A DNA stretch of 64,000 nucleotides from Dugong dugon. Lineage: Eukaryota; Chordata; Mammalia; Sirenia; Dugongidae. The translations under genes were made by a program, and so were the position numbers. Location of the stretch: NCBI GenBank assembly GCA_030035585.1, contig CM057462.1, positions 139,712,734 through 139,776,733 of the forward strand, given 5' to 3'. Positions within the stretch are counted from its first letter, which is position 1. Each line of letters begins with the position of its first letter. A model generated the notes under the pieces. That model saw only the letters and a program-made list of their open reading frames with translations. It had not been told where the DNA came from and did no database searches. Positions 11,376 through 21,676 of the stretch are shown in pieces.

Positions 11376-11443
<68 letters not shown>

Positions 11444-12595
11444 CCAAGAAAAATACATACAGAAACAAGAACAAACCATTATTTTTATGAAAATGAAAAC
11501 GTAACTGTTCTTTATAAATAAATCAAAAATAAGCTAATTTGAAGTGGGATGGTGATTAGTGAGAACACTCATGCCAGAAAATACTCAAAACATAAGGTTA
11601 TTATTAAATTTATTTGTAAATGTTAATTTTAGCAAATAAAGTTCAACCTGAATCAGAGAAACAGACTGGAGCCAGTCTGTTATTACAGGCATCTATTCTT
11701 AATACAGAAACTCCTCTCTAAAATAATCTGAATCCTTTCATTTTTAAAAAACTTACTATCATGCATTTCCATATTCTCAGTTTTGTTAACTATTACTTCT
11801 AAGGATGAATTGAGAATTATTACAATACTCCTCCCTCCCCATACAAGGAAGAAACAAAACTAATGTTTGGATTTTCCTTTCGTAAATCAGCTCTTTGAAA
11901 ATTTTTGGGTTACAACACTTTCACTTTTAACTTTGATAACTGGAAAAAACATCAATCAACTTTGACAAGATCTTGATGATCACAAATCACCAAATAATAG
12001 TTAACACTGTTTTGTACAAAAAAAATCTTGTAAAACCAACATAATTTTAACTTTAGGCAGGGTGCTGAAACTGTTAGAGCAAATAAGAGAAATAAATCTT
12101 GATTTAGCAGGGATTTTGATTTGTGCTTGAATGAAAAAGCCATCAACTTAGAAAATATAGTCTAGATTAGACCCATGGCAGAAATGTAAATCCATGGACA
12201 CACCTCATAACTTACTTTTTACCCACCCACTTTAATCTATCCAAGTTGCACATCCTTCTCCAATTCACGGCAGCCCCCTGATACAGACGTTTGTGAAGAA
12301 ATTCACAGCTTGATATTTTGGAAGTGCTGAAAGAAGATAAAACGTGCTGAAGTTTGGTATAGATTATGCAGCTTGCCATAGAGATGCCATGAAAATGGAT
12401 TGATTTTTTATGGTTCATCGGGTTTAATGTTCAGCCCCTTAATATTTAGTCAGACATGATAAAAATGTGACCGATAAATTTTTAGACTAATGAGGCTGTG
12501 TCATGGGTCCCCTCTTTAATTAACTTCCATCTTTTGCAAATCAAGAATTCAAGTTCAAGAGGTGATCATTTATATAGCTATAATTGAAAATTTAA
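10849..12595. other. Non-genic sequence apart from one microsatellite
   Basis: No recognised interspersed repeat or exon in about 1.7 kb. The 71-codon frame that starts at 11289 is produced by reading through the AT microsatellite (Ile-Tyr repeats) and is not a gene. Confidence 0.5.
11379..11440. repeat. (AT)n microsatellite, about 31 units
   Basis: An uninterrupted AT dinucleotide run of about 62 bases. Pure long AT tracts are highly length-variable and can extrude cruciforms. Confidence 0.99.
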
Positions 12596-12599
12596 TAAA

Positions 12600-13106
12600 A
12601 ATTTGGAGATCCTTCCATAACGTAAAATTGATCCCTCCGAAAATCCCTTAGTGGCTCCCCATAGACCCTAGGACAAAATATAAATCTTTTAGCATGGCAC
12701 ACAAGGGTTTCAGCATTTGGACCTAACCTTCCTCTTTAGCATCAACTCTCCACTTGTTAGATAAAAATTATCTAGTCATATTAATAGACTTGTAACTTTC
12801 CTAAAATGCCATAAAATCTCTCACAACAGGCCTTTAGACAGATGTTTGTATCTTAAATATATTTTCCCAACTCTGTACTGGGCTTCACATCTCAATTTAC
12901 TTTTCCCTATCCCTTCCAGGGTGTTTTAGGCAGCCCTTCTCTAGATTTCTATTACATTCTACGCTTGCTTCTTCTGCCATGGCATTTATCACATTGAATT
13001 GTAATCATGTATTTGTGTCTCTGTTTTCTTACTACACACTGAAAACTTTCAGGACTGGAACTGGATCTTTTACATCACCTTCCACAATATTCAGCATGGT
13101 GCTCAA
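12600..13106 (+). mobile_element. L2 LINE, 3' end (ancient)
   Basis: Matches the L2 3' region in order: 'tggctccccatagacccta', 'agcatggcacacaagggttt', 'atttatcacattgaattgta', 'aggactggaactggatct', 'ttcagcatggtgctc'. The poly-repeat tail is lost. An antisense RTE begins right after it. No intact ORF, as expected at this age. Confidence 0.75.
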
Positions 13107-14640
13107 TTGTTATTGTTGTTACATGGCATCTAGACGGTTCTGACTCGTAGCAAACTTATGAACAACAAAACGAAACACTGCCCAGTTGTGCGCCATCTTC
13201 ACAATCATTGCTATGTTTGAGTTCATTGTTGCAGCCACTGTACCAATCCATCTCACTGAGGGTCTTCCTCTTTTTTGTGACCCTCTACTTTACCAAGCAT
13301 TACATCCTTCTATAGGGGCTTGTCCCTCCTGATAACATGTCCAAAGTACATAAGACGAAGTCTCACCATCCTCCCTTCTACGGAGCATTCTGGTTGTACT
13401 TCTTCCAAGACAGATTTGTTCATTCTTCTGGCAGTCCATGGTATATTCAATACTTTTTGGCAACACTATAATTCAATTATATTAATTCTTCTTCGATCTT
13501 CCTTACTCATTGTCCAGCTTTCTCATGCATATGAGGTGATTGAAAATACCAGGGCTTGGGTCAGAAGCACCTTAGACCTTAAAGTGACATCTATGCTTTT
13601 TAACACTCTAAAGAGGTGCTTTGCAGTATATTTGCCCAATGCAATACACCTTTTGACTTATTGACTGCTGCTTCCATGGATGTTGATTGTGGATCCAAGT
13701 AAAATGAAATCCTTGACAACTTCCATCTTTTCTCCATTTATCATAATGTTGCTTATTGATCAAGTTGTGAATATTTTTGTTTTCTTTATGTTGAGGTGTA
13801 ATCCATACTGAAAGCTGTAGTCTTTGGTCTTCATCAATAAAACTTTAAGTCCTCTTCACTTTCTGCAAGCAAGGTTGTGTCATTTGGGTATCACAGGTTG
13901 TTAATGAGTCTTCCTTCACTCCTGATGCCAGGTTCTTCTTCATATAGTCCAGTTTGCGGGACTATTTGCTCAACGTACAGATTGAATAAGTATGATGAAA
14001 GGATACAACCTTGACACACACCTTTCCTGATTTTAAACCACACAGTATTCCCTTGTTCTGTTCGAACAACTGCCTCTTGGCCTACAGGTTCCTCATGAGC
14101 ACAAATAAGTGTTCTGAAAATCCCATTTTTTGCAGTGTTATCCATAATTTTTTATGATTCACACAGTCCAACGGCTTTGCATAGTCAATAAAACACAAGT
14201 AAACATATTTCTGATATTCTTTGCTTTCACCCAAAATCTATCTGACATCAGCAGTGATATCCCTTGTTCCACGTCTTCTACTGAACCCGTCTTGAATTTC
14301 TAGCAGTTCTCTGTCGATGTACTGCTGCAACCATTTTTGAATTATTTTCAGCAAAATTTTACTTGCATGTGGTATCAATGATATTGTTTGATCATTTCCA
14401 CATTCTATTTGATCACCTTTCTTTGGAATGGACACATTCCTGTTGTTTGACCAGGTAGCTGTCTTCCAAATTTCTTGGCATAGACAAGTGAGCACGTCCA
14501 ACCTTGCATCCATTTGTTGAAACATCACAATTGGTATTTTGTCAATGCCTAGAGGCTTGTTTTTTGTCAATCCCTTCAGTGCAGCTTGGGCTTCTTCCTT
14601 CAATACCATCGGTTCTTGATTATATCCTACCTCCTGAAAC
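13107..14640 (-). mobile_element. RTE (BovB-type) LINE, 3' half
   Basis: A 1.5-kb minus-strand RTE running from the 3' tail (13,110) up to the start of the reverse transcriptase domain (14,640). The endonuclease half is missing. Reverse transcriptase remnants: residues read from 14238-14648 include 'TCLCQEIWKTATW', 'IPKKGD', 'IIQKWLQQYIDRELLEIQ' and 'RRRGTRDI' (fingers/palm). From 13891-14145 come 'TEQGNTVWFKIRKGVCQGC' and 'GLYEEE'. The YADD-box region is in disrupted sequence near 13,890. At least one frameshift separates the two open pieces. It follows L2 and precedes a short AfroSINE tail. Confidence 0.93.
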
Positions 14641-14641
14641 A

Positions 14642-14684
14642 GGGTCACTATGAGTCAGAATCGACTCGGTGGCAAGGGGTTTTC
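14642..14684 (+). mobile_element. AfroSINE 3' tail stub
   Basis: About 40 bases, 'gtcactatgagtcagaatcg' plus 'ggtggcaaggggttt'. This is the end of a SINE whose body was lost, adjoining the 5' truncation point of the antisense RTE. Confidence 0.7.
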
Positions 14685-14689
14685 ACTCT

Positions 14690-15108
14690 GTGGTAAAGAA
14701 GGAAAATAACTAAATAGAAAAAACAGAGGAGACCATAAGACGCATATAGGACATAGTCAACCATACAAGTATTCAATGTTTCTAACATATATGTTACTGA
14801 AGTCGTAGACGGATAAGAAAGAAAAAATGTGGCAGAAGCAATATTTGAAATAATAATGACAAAAAATTATACAACACTGAAGGAAGATATAACCAACAGA
14901 CTCAAGAAGCTTAGTGAATCTAAAGCACATCACAGTAAAACTTCTGAAAACCAAAGACAAAGAAAAATCTTAAAATTAGCCAGGGAGGGGAAATTACTTT
15001 CAAAGGAACTACAGCAAGACTTTTCAAGACTAAAGCTAGAAGCCATATGAGAGTGGAATAACATTTTAAAAATGATAAAAGGAAATTCTAGTACAATTTG
15101 AGAATGGA
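14690..15108 (+). mobile_element. HAL1/L1M ORF1-region fragment
   Basis: Resembles the C-terminal part of ORF1 in old L1/HAL1 elements: the open piece 14829-15050 carries 'NQRQRKILKLAREGKLLS' and 'LEAI', equivalent to the conserved 'TKDKEKILKAAREK' region. Next comes the conserved-like 'gagtggaataacatttt'. Heavily mutated. Confidence 0.6.
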
Positions 15109-15239
15109 TAATTGTGATGGTTTAAAAACATAACAAACACAATTAATGTCACTGAACTGTACATGTGAAGATTGTTGAAATGTGAAATGTTTTATTACAT
15201 ATATGTTTACCACATTAGAGAGAGAGAAGAGAAGATACA
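15109..15239 (+). repeat. 'Tgtcactgaactgtac' L1-associated segment
   Basis: About 110 bases ('aatgtcactgaactgtacat', 'tgttgaaatgtgaaatg'). A related segment sits between the two L1 3' tails at 26,107-26,220 and 35,385-35,480, so it is a recurrent 3'-end module rather than unique DNA. Confidence 0.6.
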
Positions 15240-16700
15240 TGTCAAACTACAAGTCTATGGCCAAGGATAAGACTCAGAAAGTATGAAAGTAAAATGATTA
15301 AAAAAATTACGATGCAAACTCTAACCACAACAAAGTTCATGTAGAATTACTACTATCAAACAAAGCAAATTTCAAGTTAAGACTCATTACTACTAATACA
15401 CAGGAACTATTTTTACTTACTAAGCAATCTACCAGGAAGAAAAAACAATTATAAATCTATATCACCCAATAACATAATTTTAAATATATAAAGAGAAAAT
15501 TGACAGAACTCAAAGCAGAAAGGAAAAAAAATCAGAATGCAAGATTTTAACATGACTTTCTCAATTGTTGAGAGAGTGAAAGGACAGAATCAGTGAGTGT
15601 ATTAAAAATTCAAACAACACAATTTATAAATTGACCTAACTGACATATATAAAGCACTGAACCCAGCAATAACAAAAGTCAGATTATTTTCAAGTGCAAT
15701 CATAATTCTTACCAAAATTGATTATATCCTGAATCATTAATTCAAGAATTTAGAGAATATGCTTTGGCCTTAATGGAAATTAGTTCTTGCTAATCAATAA
15801 CAAAGAAATGAGTAGAAAATTTCTAAATTCTTGGAAATTAAACAGTACACTTCCAAATAACCCACTGGTCAAAAATATTATAATGAAGATTAGAAAATAT
15901 TTTTAACCTAATAGTAATAAAGATACATATGTAACTAGTGGCATGTAGCTAAAACAATTGCAAGTAGTAAATTAAGATATTAGAAAAATTAAGGTTAAAC
16001 ATCAATTATCTAAATTTTCCTCCTCAGAAGCTAGAAAAAAGTATGCAGCAAATCAAATGCAAAGAAAGCAGAATAAAAGAATAATAATGTAGGACAGAAA
16101 TCAATGGCATGGAGACTGAATGTCTACTAGAGAATATCTCTAAGCCTAAGTTATGTTCTCTGAAAAGATTAATAATATTTATAGTCTCTTGCAAGACTGT
16201 TCAAAAAAAAGAAGAAGGAAGAAGGAAAACAAATTTTCAATATCAGAAATTAAAAAGGTAACGTCAACACAGATTCTTCATCATTAAAGTGATGATTAGG
16301 AGGTAATATAAGCAATTTTACTCCAAAGAATTTTACAATTTAAATGAAATGGACTAATCCCTCAAAATCCATAGCATTTCAGAACTGAAACAACAAGAAA
16401 TTTAAAAAATCTAAATAGTCTCCTATCTTTAAAGACATTGAATATCTATTAAAAACATTCACACAAAGAAAAGCCCAGATGGCTTCTCCAGTGAATTGTT
16501 CCAAATATTTAAGGAAGAAATAACACCAATCTTACACAAACTCTTCCTTAGAATATAAAATAGAAGGGAAAATTCCTAGTCCTTTATGGAATCCAACAAT
16601 ATAGAAAAATCAGAATATATTATGAACAAGTAGACTTTATTTCAGTAATGAGAGGGTGGTTTCCATTAACACATCAATCCATGCAATTTTAGAGGGTGAT
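15240..16700 (+). mobile_element. Old L1M LINE, ORF2 region
   Basis: Order matches L1 ORF2: near 15,640-15,720 a region like the endonuclease 'tatataaagcactgaaccca', then 'gattattttcaagtgcaat'. At about 16,460-16,560 the start of the reverse transcriptase ('agcccagatggcttctccag', 'ttaaggaagaaataacacc'). No open frame longer than a few dozen codons survives. A solo LTR interrupts or borders it at 16,727. Confidence 0.7.
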
Positions 16701-16726
16701 CTCAGAAGATTTATTAGCTTGGTGAT

Positions 16727-17091
16727 TGTCTTAGTTATCTGGTGATACTGTAACAGAAATACCACAAGTGGATGGGTTTAACAAACAGAAATTTATTTTC
16801 TCACATTTTAGGGGGCTAGAAGTCCGAATTCAGGGCACAGGCTCTAAGGGAAGGCTTTCGCTCTCTGCTGACTCTGGGGGAAGGTCTTTGTCTCTTCAGC
16901 TTTGCATCTGTCTTCTCCCATCTCTGCTTGCTTGATCAGCTCCTTTTACATCTCATAAGAGACTGACTCAAGACACATCTGCTTCATTAACACAACAAAG
17001 ACAACGCATTCCCAAATGGGATTATAACCACAGGCATAGAGGTTAGGATTTACAACACATATTTTGGAGGGACACAATCCAATCCATAACA
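16727..17091 (-). mobile_element. ERVL-MaLR solo LTR (MLT1/MST-like fossil)
   Basis: Antisense MaLR LTR: 'tgtcttagttatctggtgat' start, 'cagaaatttattttctcaca', 'ctagaagtccgaattc', and the end 'gacacaatccaatccataac'. About 365 bp, a usual LTR length. No internal region is attached, so it is a solo LTR. Divergence suggests insertion before or around the eutherian radiation. Confidence 0.85.
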
Positions 17092-17413
17092 GCAATACTC
17101 AGATTATTCATAGAAAATGTACAGAATTTGCCTTCAAGAGGCTCATGGTTATTTAAGCAGATATATTGTCATCAATATGATGTTAACTACTATTAGGAAG
17201 GGGCTTGAACAAAGAGCTCAGGGGTCTCAGATTTCCTGGGGAAACCAGTGAAGGTCTTATCAAAGAATGGTATTTAAAGCATGGTTCCATTGCTTTATTC
17301 AGTCAATAATTACTTAGTGGGCACTTTCAATGACTCAAAAATTTCCTAGGCATTAGGAAAACAAAGATCAATAAGAACCAGTTTATTGTAGTTTTCTTTA
17401 GCTATAGTCATCA
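17092..17413. other. Non-genic sequence, possible very old repeat
   Basis: Contains 'attcagtcaataattactta' and 'agtgggcac', reminiscent of ancient mammalian repeats, but not assigned. Confidence 0.4.
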
Positions 17414-17858
17414 TGTTGTTGTTGCTGTTAGGTGCCGTTCAGTCATTCCAACTCATAATAACGCTATGCACAACGGAACGTAACACTGCCTGGTCCCGCG
17501 CCATCCTCATGTTCGTTGTTATGCTAGAGCCCATTGTTGCAGCTACTGTGTCAATCCATCTTGATGAGGGTCTTCCTCTCCTTTGCTCACCCTCCATTTT
17601 ACCAAGCATGATGTCCTTCTCCAGGGACTGGTCCCTCCTGATAACATGTCCAAAGTATGTGAGATGAAGTCTCGCCATCCTCGCTTCTAAGGAGCATTCT
17701 GACTGTACTCCTTCCAAGACAGATTTGTTCGTTCTTTTGGCAGTCCGTGGCATAGTCAAAATTCTTCGCCAACACCACTACGTAAAGGTGTCAGTTCTTC
17801 TTTGGTCTTCCTTATTCATTGCCCAGCTTTCACATGCATATGAGGCAATTGAAAATAT
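17414..17858 (-). mobile_element. RTE (BovB-type) LINE, 3' end
   Basis: A 445-bp antisense RTE 3' end. The frame at 17439-17759 (minus) stays open for 106 codons and reads 'RTNKSVLEGVQSECSLEAR', 'LHLTYFGHVIRRDQSLEKD', 'GRPSSRWIDTVAATMGSSI', i.e. the RTE ORF C-terminus to its natural stop. The GTT-rich antisense tail at 17,414 is the CAA-repeat 3' end. One of the least damaged RTE tails here. Confidence 0.95.
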
Positions 17859-18905
17859 ATTTAATATTTTCCTTTATCCATAGAATATAAGCTTTGTGAG
17901 AATAGTAATTCTTACTTTTTCACTGCTACATCCCCAGTGTCTACCTTATTGCCCAGCCTGTCAAAGAAAATGCTTGTGATAATACTGTAGTCCCTAAAAT
18001 AGTAGCATACACAAAGAATGGAGGGGCACATACTTTGGGATTGGGGACAGGATATATTAAACATTTTATATATGAAATGATGACTGATATTTCCGATGTA
18101 GAGTTAGAGGTACAGAGGTGGTGACAAAAAGAGAAAGAAGTAGGAAAATTCATTCAAGGCAGAGGGAGCTTAGAAAGCAAAATAAAGATGAGAAACAATA
18201 ATGGATTAGGTGACTTGTCAGTGGCTTGGGATAGCTGAAATTTAAGATATGAAGGGTACCACTGTCAGATATTAGGGAGTTATTGGACTGTCTGCTCTTG
18301 AATACACTTTAAAGAGTCACTGAAAACTGAGATGATCATATCTGTTTGTGTAAATCTATATAATCATAGTGTGAAAGATAAATTAGGTGCATGAAAACTT
18401 GATAAGAATAAATAAGGAGCATATTAAAGACTCCTGCAAAATTCCAGTCAAGAGATAATGTGGATGTGATTTAAGGCAATACTTTAAAAATTTAGGTTGA
18501 GGGAGGATCTGAATGCTGCTCATGAAATAGTAGAACTCACAGGATTATTGAATGTAGGAAGAGTCAAAGACAGTTCCTTGACATTTGGCTTGGGGGACTA
18601 GACCAAATGAGTGGTGTTGCTGTTACTGAGACAGGTAATACTGGAAGAAGAACTGATTAGGAGGGTAAAAATATTTTTATTTTGGATATGGGGGATCAGT
18701 GACATATCAAGAGTAAGATATAGTAGCAATTGTGTATTCGGGATTGGCGTTTAGAAGAGATGTCTCGGTCAGAGATTTAGATTCTTAAGTCTTCCTCATG
18801 AGATTGATTCCATTTTAGAGCAGATGGAGTGTGAAACTAAAAGGGGCAGAAACAGAACCTTGAAGAAAACTCCAAGAGTCTTCTTAAGAAGAACTTAAAA
18901 GTTAC
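17859..18905. other. Non-genic sequence, possible very old repeats
   Basis: About 1 kb. 'ttcattcaaggcagagggag' (near 18,150) and the following 'gtgacttgtcagtggcttgg' hint at a very old interspersed element, but I cannot assign it. No exon seen. Confidence 0.4.
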
Positions 18906-19288
18906 CATCTGACTTCTGGTTTGTGATCTGGCTGGTAGAGAGCTTGGCAGTCATCACTCTCATCCTTATAATAAGAAAACAACTGAAAACTCCTCTTAGG
19001 TCTATCAGAAAATTGAGGTGAAAGATCATACTCCCATCCTGAAAAATGGAGAAGCAGACAGGCTAATACAAAGAATGACTGCTTACTGGGAGCAAAAATG
19101 GCCCAAAGTCACTGGACCCAGTGTCAAGTGTACTTAAAGGGCAATAGATTGATACCTGGAAGTGGAGCAGCTTGGAAGATAAAACTCCCAAAGAATCAGG
19201 CTGGGTCTTGCGGAGGAGGGCACACTTTCATGAGTTTTACCTCCAGGAGCCCCATCAAGTTCTCACTGTGAAGCCTGGAGAAAAATTC
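18906..19288 (+). mobile_element. Possible L1 5'UTR fragment
   Basis: Reads like an afrotherian L1 5'UTR: 'gacttctggtttgtgatctg' at the start, then 'ggtagagagcttggcag', 'aattgaggtgaaagatc', 'ggaagataaaactcccaaag', 'caggagccccatcaagttct'. It does not resemble the 5'UTR at 31,225, so it would belong to another subfamily. It breaks off where the retroviral LTR starts. Assignment is from memory and uncertain. Confidence 0.45.
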
Positions 19289-19289
19289 T

Positions 19290-19671
19290 GTGGGGATATA
19301 TGCCATTTAAACATGGCTGCACTATTGACAGCTGCAGCCCCCACAGACCTCTATGCTGCACAGCATGTTGAGACTTGTCCCCAGCATGTTGAGACTTGTC
19401 CCCAACATGCTGAGACTTGTCACAACTTGTTTTCCCAAACCTATTGTCCCTTTACTGGTTGGCTTGTTTACCTGAATTCCTTCTCCCTTGCCCGCACCCA
19501 AAGCCCATTGTTCAATTATTTGCTTCACTGCTTGCTGTATTGACTATAAATAAACTCTTGGGACTGAAGCTGGGGTCGACTCCTCAGAGTGACCCTCCTG
19601 GCCCCACTTCTCTGTAAGAGTTGTGTTTGGTTACTGTCTCTGCCGTCCCGACAACCGTCACCGCTACGACA
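19290..19671 (+). mobile_element. Retroviral LTR fossil (probably class II/ERVK-like)
   Basis: A typical LTR layout: AATAAA signal near 19,550, a GC-richer R/U5 segment ('gttactgtctctgccgtccc'), an end in CA at 19,671, and two bases later a primer-binding-site-like sequence. The start is uncertain within 19,290-19,315. The U3 part carries three ~21-bp tandem units. Apart from a short stub of internal sequence there are no gag/pol/env remains. The element is broken. Confidence 0.75.
19361..19423. repeat. 21-bp tandem repeat, 3 units, in LTR U3
   Basis: Three contiguous 21-base units sharing 'catgttgagacttgtc' (the third with 'catgctgagacttgtc'). Tandem U3 repeats are common in retroviral LTRs, where they often act as enhancer copies. 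Here function is only a guess. Confidence 0.93.
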
Positions 19672-19861
19672 GATGGTGCCCCGTGTGAGGGGCTGTGATG
19701 AAATTCCCCTGTGTTAATAGCAGGGGGAGAGGAAAAGTAAACATTTTGAAACATGATTCTGTTCTCCTTAACAAGGGCCTGCCCTAAAAGGAATCTGCTT
19801 TACCAGAGCCTAATCAAACTGGGTTTTATCAAGGTCTAATAGAAGTAGGAAGGAGCCTTAG
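19672..19861 (+). mobile_element. Retroviral leader stub with primer-binding site
   Basis: Begins 'tggtgccccgtgtgaggg' (about 19,674), similar to tRNA-Lys-type primer-binding sites of class II retroviruses. It continues about 190 bp as untranslated leader and then stops at an AfroSINE. A small fossil remnant. Confidence 0.65.
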
Positions 19862-19955
19862 TGGTGTAATGATTAAGTGCTTGGCTGCTAACTGAAAGGT
19901 CAGCGATTCAAACCCACCAACCACTCCATGGGAGTAAGACAGTACACAATACTGG
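19862..19955 (+). mobile_element. AfroSINE 5' half (long variant)
   Basis: Head 'ggagccttagtggtgtaatg' to 'aaacccaccaaccactccat' and 'gggagtaag'. The rest is absent. It joins an L1 3'UTR at the shared bases 'taagac'. Confidence 0.88.
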
Positions 19956-20768
19956 GGAAGCCAACACAACTTGTACAAGGCAAGGTTATGGAAGCTCCAT
20001 AGATGCATCTAAACTTTCTGAGGAACCGAATTGCTGGGGGGAGGGCTGTGGGGACCATGGTCTCAGGGAACATCTAGCTCAATTGACATAACATAGTTTA
20101 TAAAGAAAATGTTCTACATTCTACCTTGGTGAGTAGTGTCTGGGGTCTTAAAAGCCTGTGAGCAGCCATCTAAGATATTACACTGGTCTCACCCCTTTGG
20201 GAGCAAGGGAGAATGAAGAAAACAAGATACAAAGGAAAGATCAGTCCACAGGACTAATGAACCGCAACTACCACGGCCTCCACCAGACTGAGTCCAGTAC
20301 AAGTAGATGGTGCCCAGCTACCATCGCTGATTGCTCTGACGTGGATCATGACAGAGGGTCCTGGACAGAGCAGGAGAAAAATGTAGAACAGAATTCTAAC
20401 TCATAAAAAAGAACAGACTTACTGGCCTGACAGAGACTGGAGAAACCCTGAGAGTATGGTCCCCGGACACCCTTTTAGTTCAGTAATAAAGTTACTCCCG
20501 AGGTTCACCATTCAGCCAAAGATTAGACAGGCCCAAAAAACAAAATGAGACTAATGGGGCACAAAAGCCCAGGACAAGGACTAGAAGGCAGGAGGAGACA
20601 GGAAAGCTGGTAATAGGGAACCCAAGGTCGAGAAGGGAGAGTCTTGACATGTAGTGAGTGGGGTTGTTAACCAATGTCATAAAACAGTATGTGTACTAAC
20701 TGTTTACTGAGAAACTATTTGGTCTGTAAACCTTCATCTAAAGTACAATTTAAAAAATTAAAAAAGAA
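19951..20768 (+). mobile_element. L1 LINE, 3'UTR only
   Basis: An 818-bp 3'UTR matching those at 25,290-26,100 and 34,435-35,240: 'gacagtacacaatactgg', 'gggctgtggggaccatggtc', 'tctggggtcttaaaagcctg', 'tgagaaactatttggtctgt', then an A-rich end. It carries only one copy of the terminal 'gagaaactattt...cttcatct' module, unlike the other L1s here. Confidence 0.93.
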
Positions 20769-21070
20769 CTTTTTAAATTATTACTTCTTCTTCCTAGATG
20801 ATTATTTTCCTCTTTTATGATGTAATCTCACCTCAGCAGGCTTCATATAACTAAGATATTGCCAGGAAAATAATTAACTTCAGATTCCAGATTTTGTTGG
20901 TACTGGTGCCTCACAACTGTTTATCTGTTTGATTTGCTTTGATTTTTTCCTGGTTTCTTCCTACCTCTCTTTATCTTTAACCATCTGCCTTGCTTGTCTC
21001 TTTGATATCTGAATATTTCTGGCTTTTAATGGATGTCAAAATATTCTATTTTTATGATTTATATGATTTA
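20769..21070. other. Non-genic sequence
   Basis: About 300 bases of T-rich DNA with nothing recognised. Confidence 0.5.
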
Positions 21071-21203
21071 TGGAAATCCTGTTGGTGTAGTGGTTAAGTG
21101 CTATGGCTGCTAACTGAAAGGTCGGCAGTTCGAATCCACCAGGTGCTCCTTGGAAACTCTATGGCGCAGCTCTACACTGTACTATAGGGTCACTATGAGT
21201 TGG
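21071..21203 (+). mobile_element. AfroSINE, lacks last bases of tail
   Basis: 'ggaaatcctgttggtgtagt' head, 'aaggtcggcagttcgaatcc', 'tgctccttggaaactctatg', ending 'cactatgagttgga'. The last ~20 bases of the tail are absent. Confidence 0.92.
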
Positions 21204-21555
21204 ATCTCTATGCATTCTAGACTTTGGATTTATCAACAGCTTCACAATTTTACATGAAGCGTCCTATTAGGAACCTAATGGCAAATTTGTATTGAATCTT
21301 CTAATTTATCTTTCTGAAAACCAGGCAGACCAATGAGAATAACAGTTTCTCTTCCCATTTGTTTTTTTTAATATAATTGATATTTGAAAAATAAAAAACA
21401 AGTTTCATATATATGTTCATTTAAAACAACGTGGCTTCTTCAATTAATCACTAATTCTATGTCTTGGGCAGCAAATAGATAAGGGAAACAAACACTATCT
21501 TGTGCCAGAAAGAAGAAACTTTTTAAAGATTAATAGGTTCATGTCAAAAGGACTT
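21204..21555. other. Non-genic sequence
   Basis: About 350 bases, AT-rich, nothing recognised. Confidence 0.5.
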
Positions 21556-21676
21556 GCAACCCTATAGGGCAGAGGAGAACTGCCCCATAGGGTTTCCAAG
21601 GAGCAGATGGAGGATTTGAACTGCTGATCTTTTGGTTAGCAGCCAAGCTCTTAACCACTAAGCCACCAGGGAGCCC
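21556..21676 (-). mobile_element. AfroSINE, tail-truncated
   Basis: Antisense: 'actgccccatagggtttcc', 'ttttggttagcagccaagc', 'ttaaccactaagccaccagg'. The RTE-like tail is missing. Confidence 0.92.

Noticed and set aside
11289-11504. 71-codon frame with Ile-Tyr repeats
   Set aside because: Generated by translating the AT microsatellite.
13320-13664. 114-codon plus-strand frame; likewise 54102-54440
   Set aside because: Antisense to the RTE reverse transcriptase gene.
19361-19423. CRISPR-like array
   Set aside because: Three contiguous 21-bp units with no spacers, inside an LTR of a mammalian genome.
19172-19543. 123-codon frame containing a 'CPQHVET' repeat
   Set aside because: It crosses an L1 5'UTR-like piece and a retroviral LTR; the peptide repeat is just the translated U3 tandem repeat.
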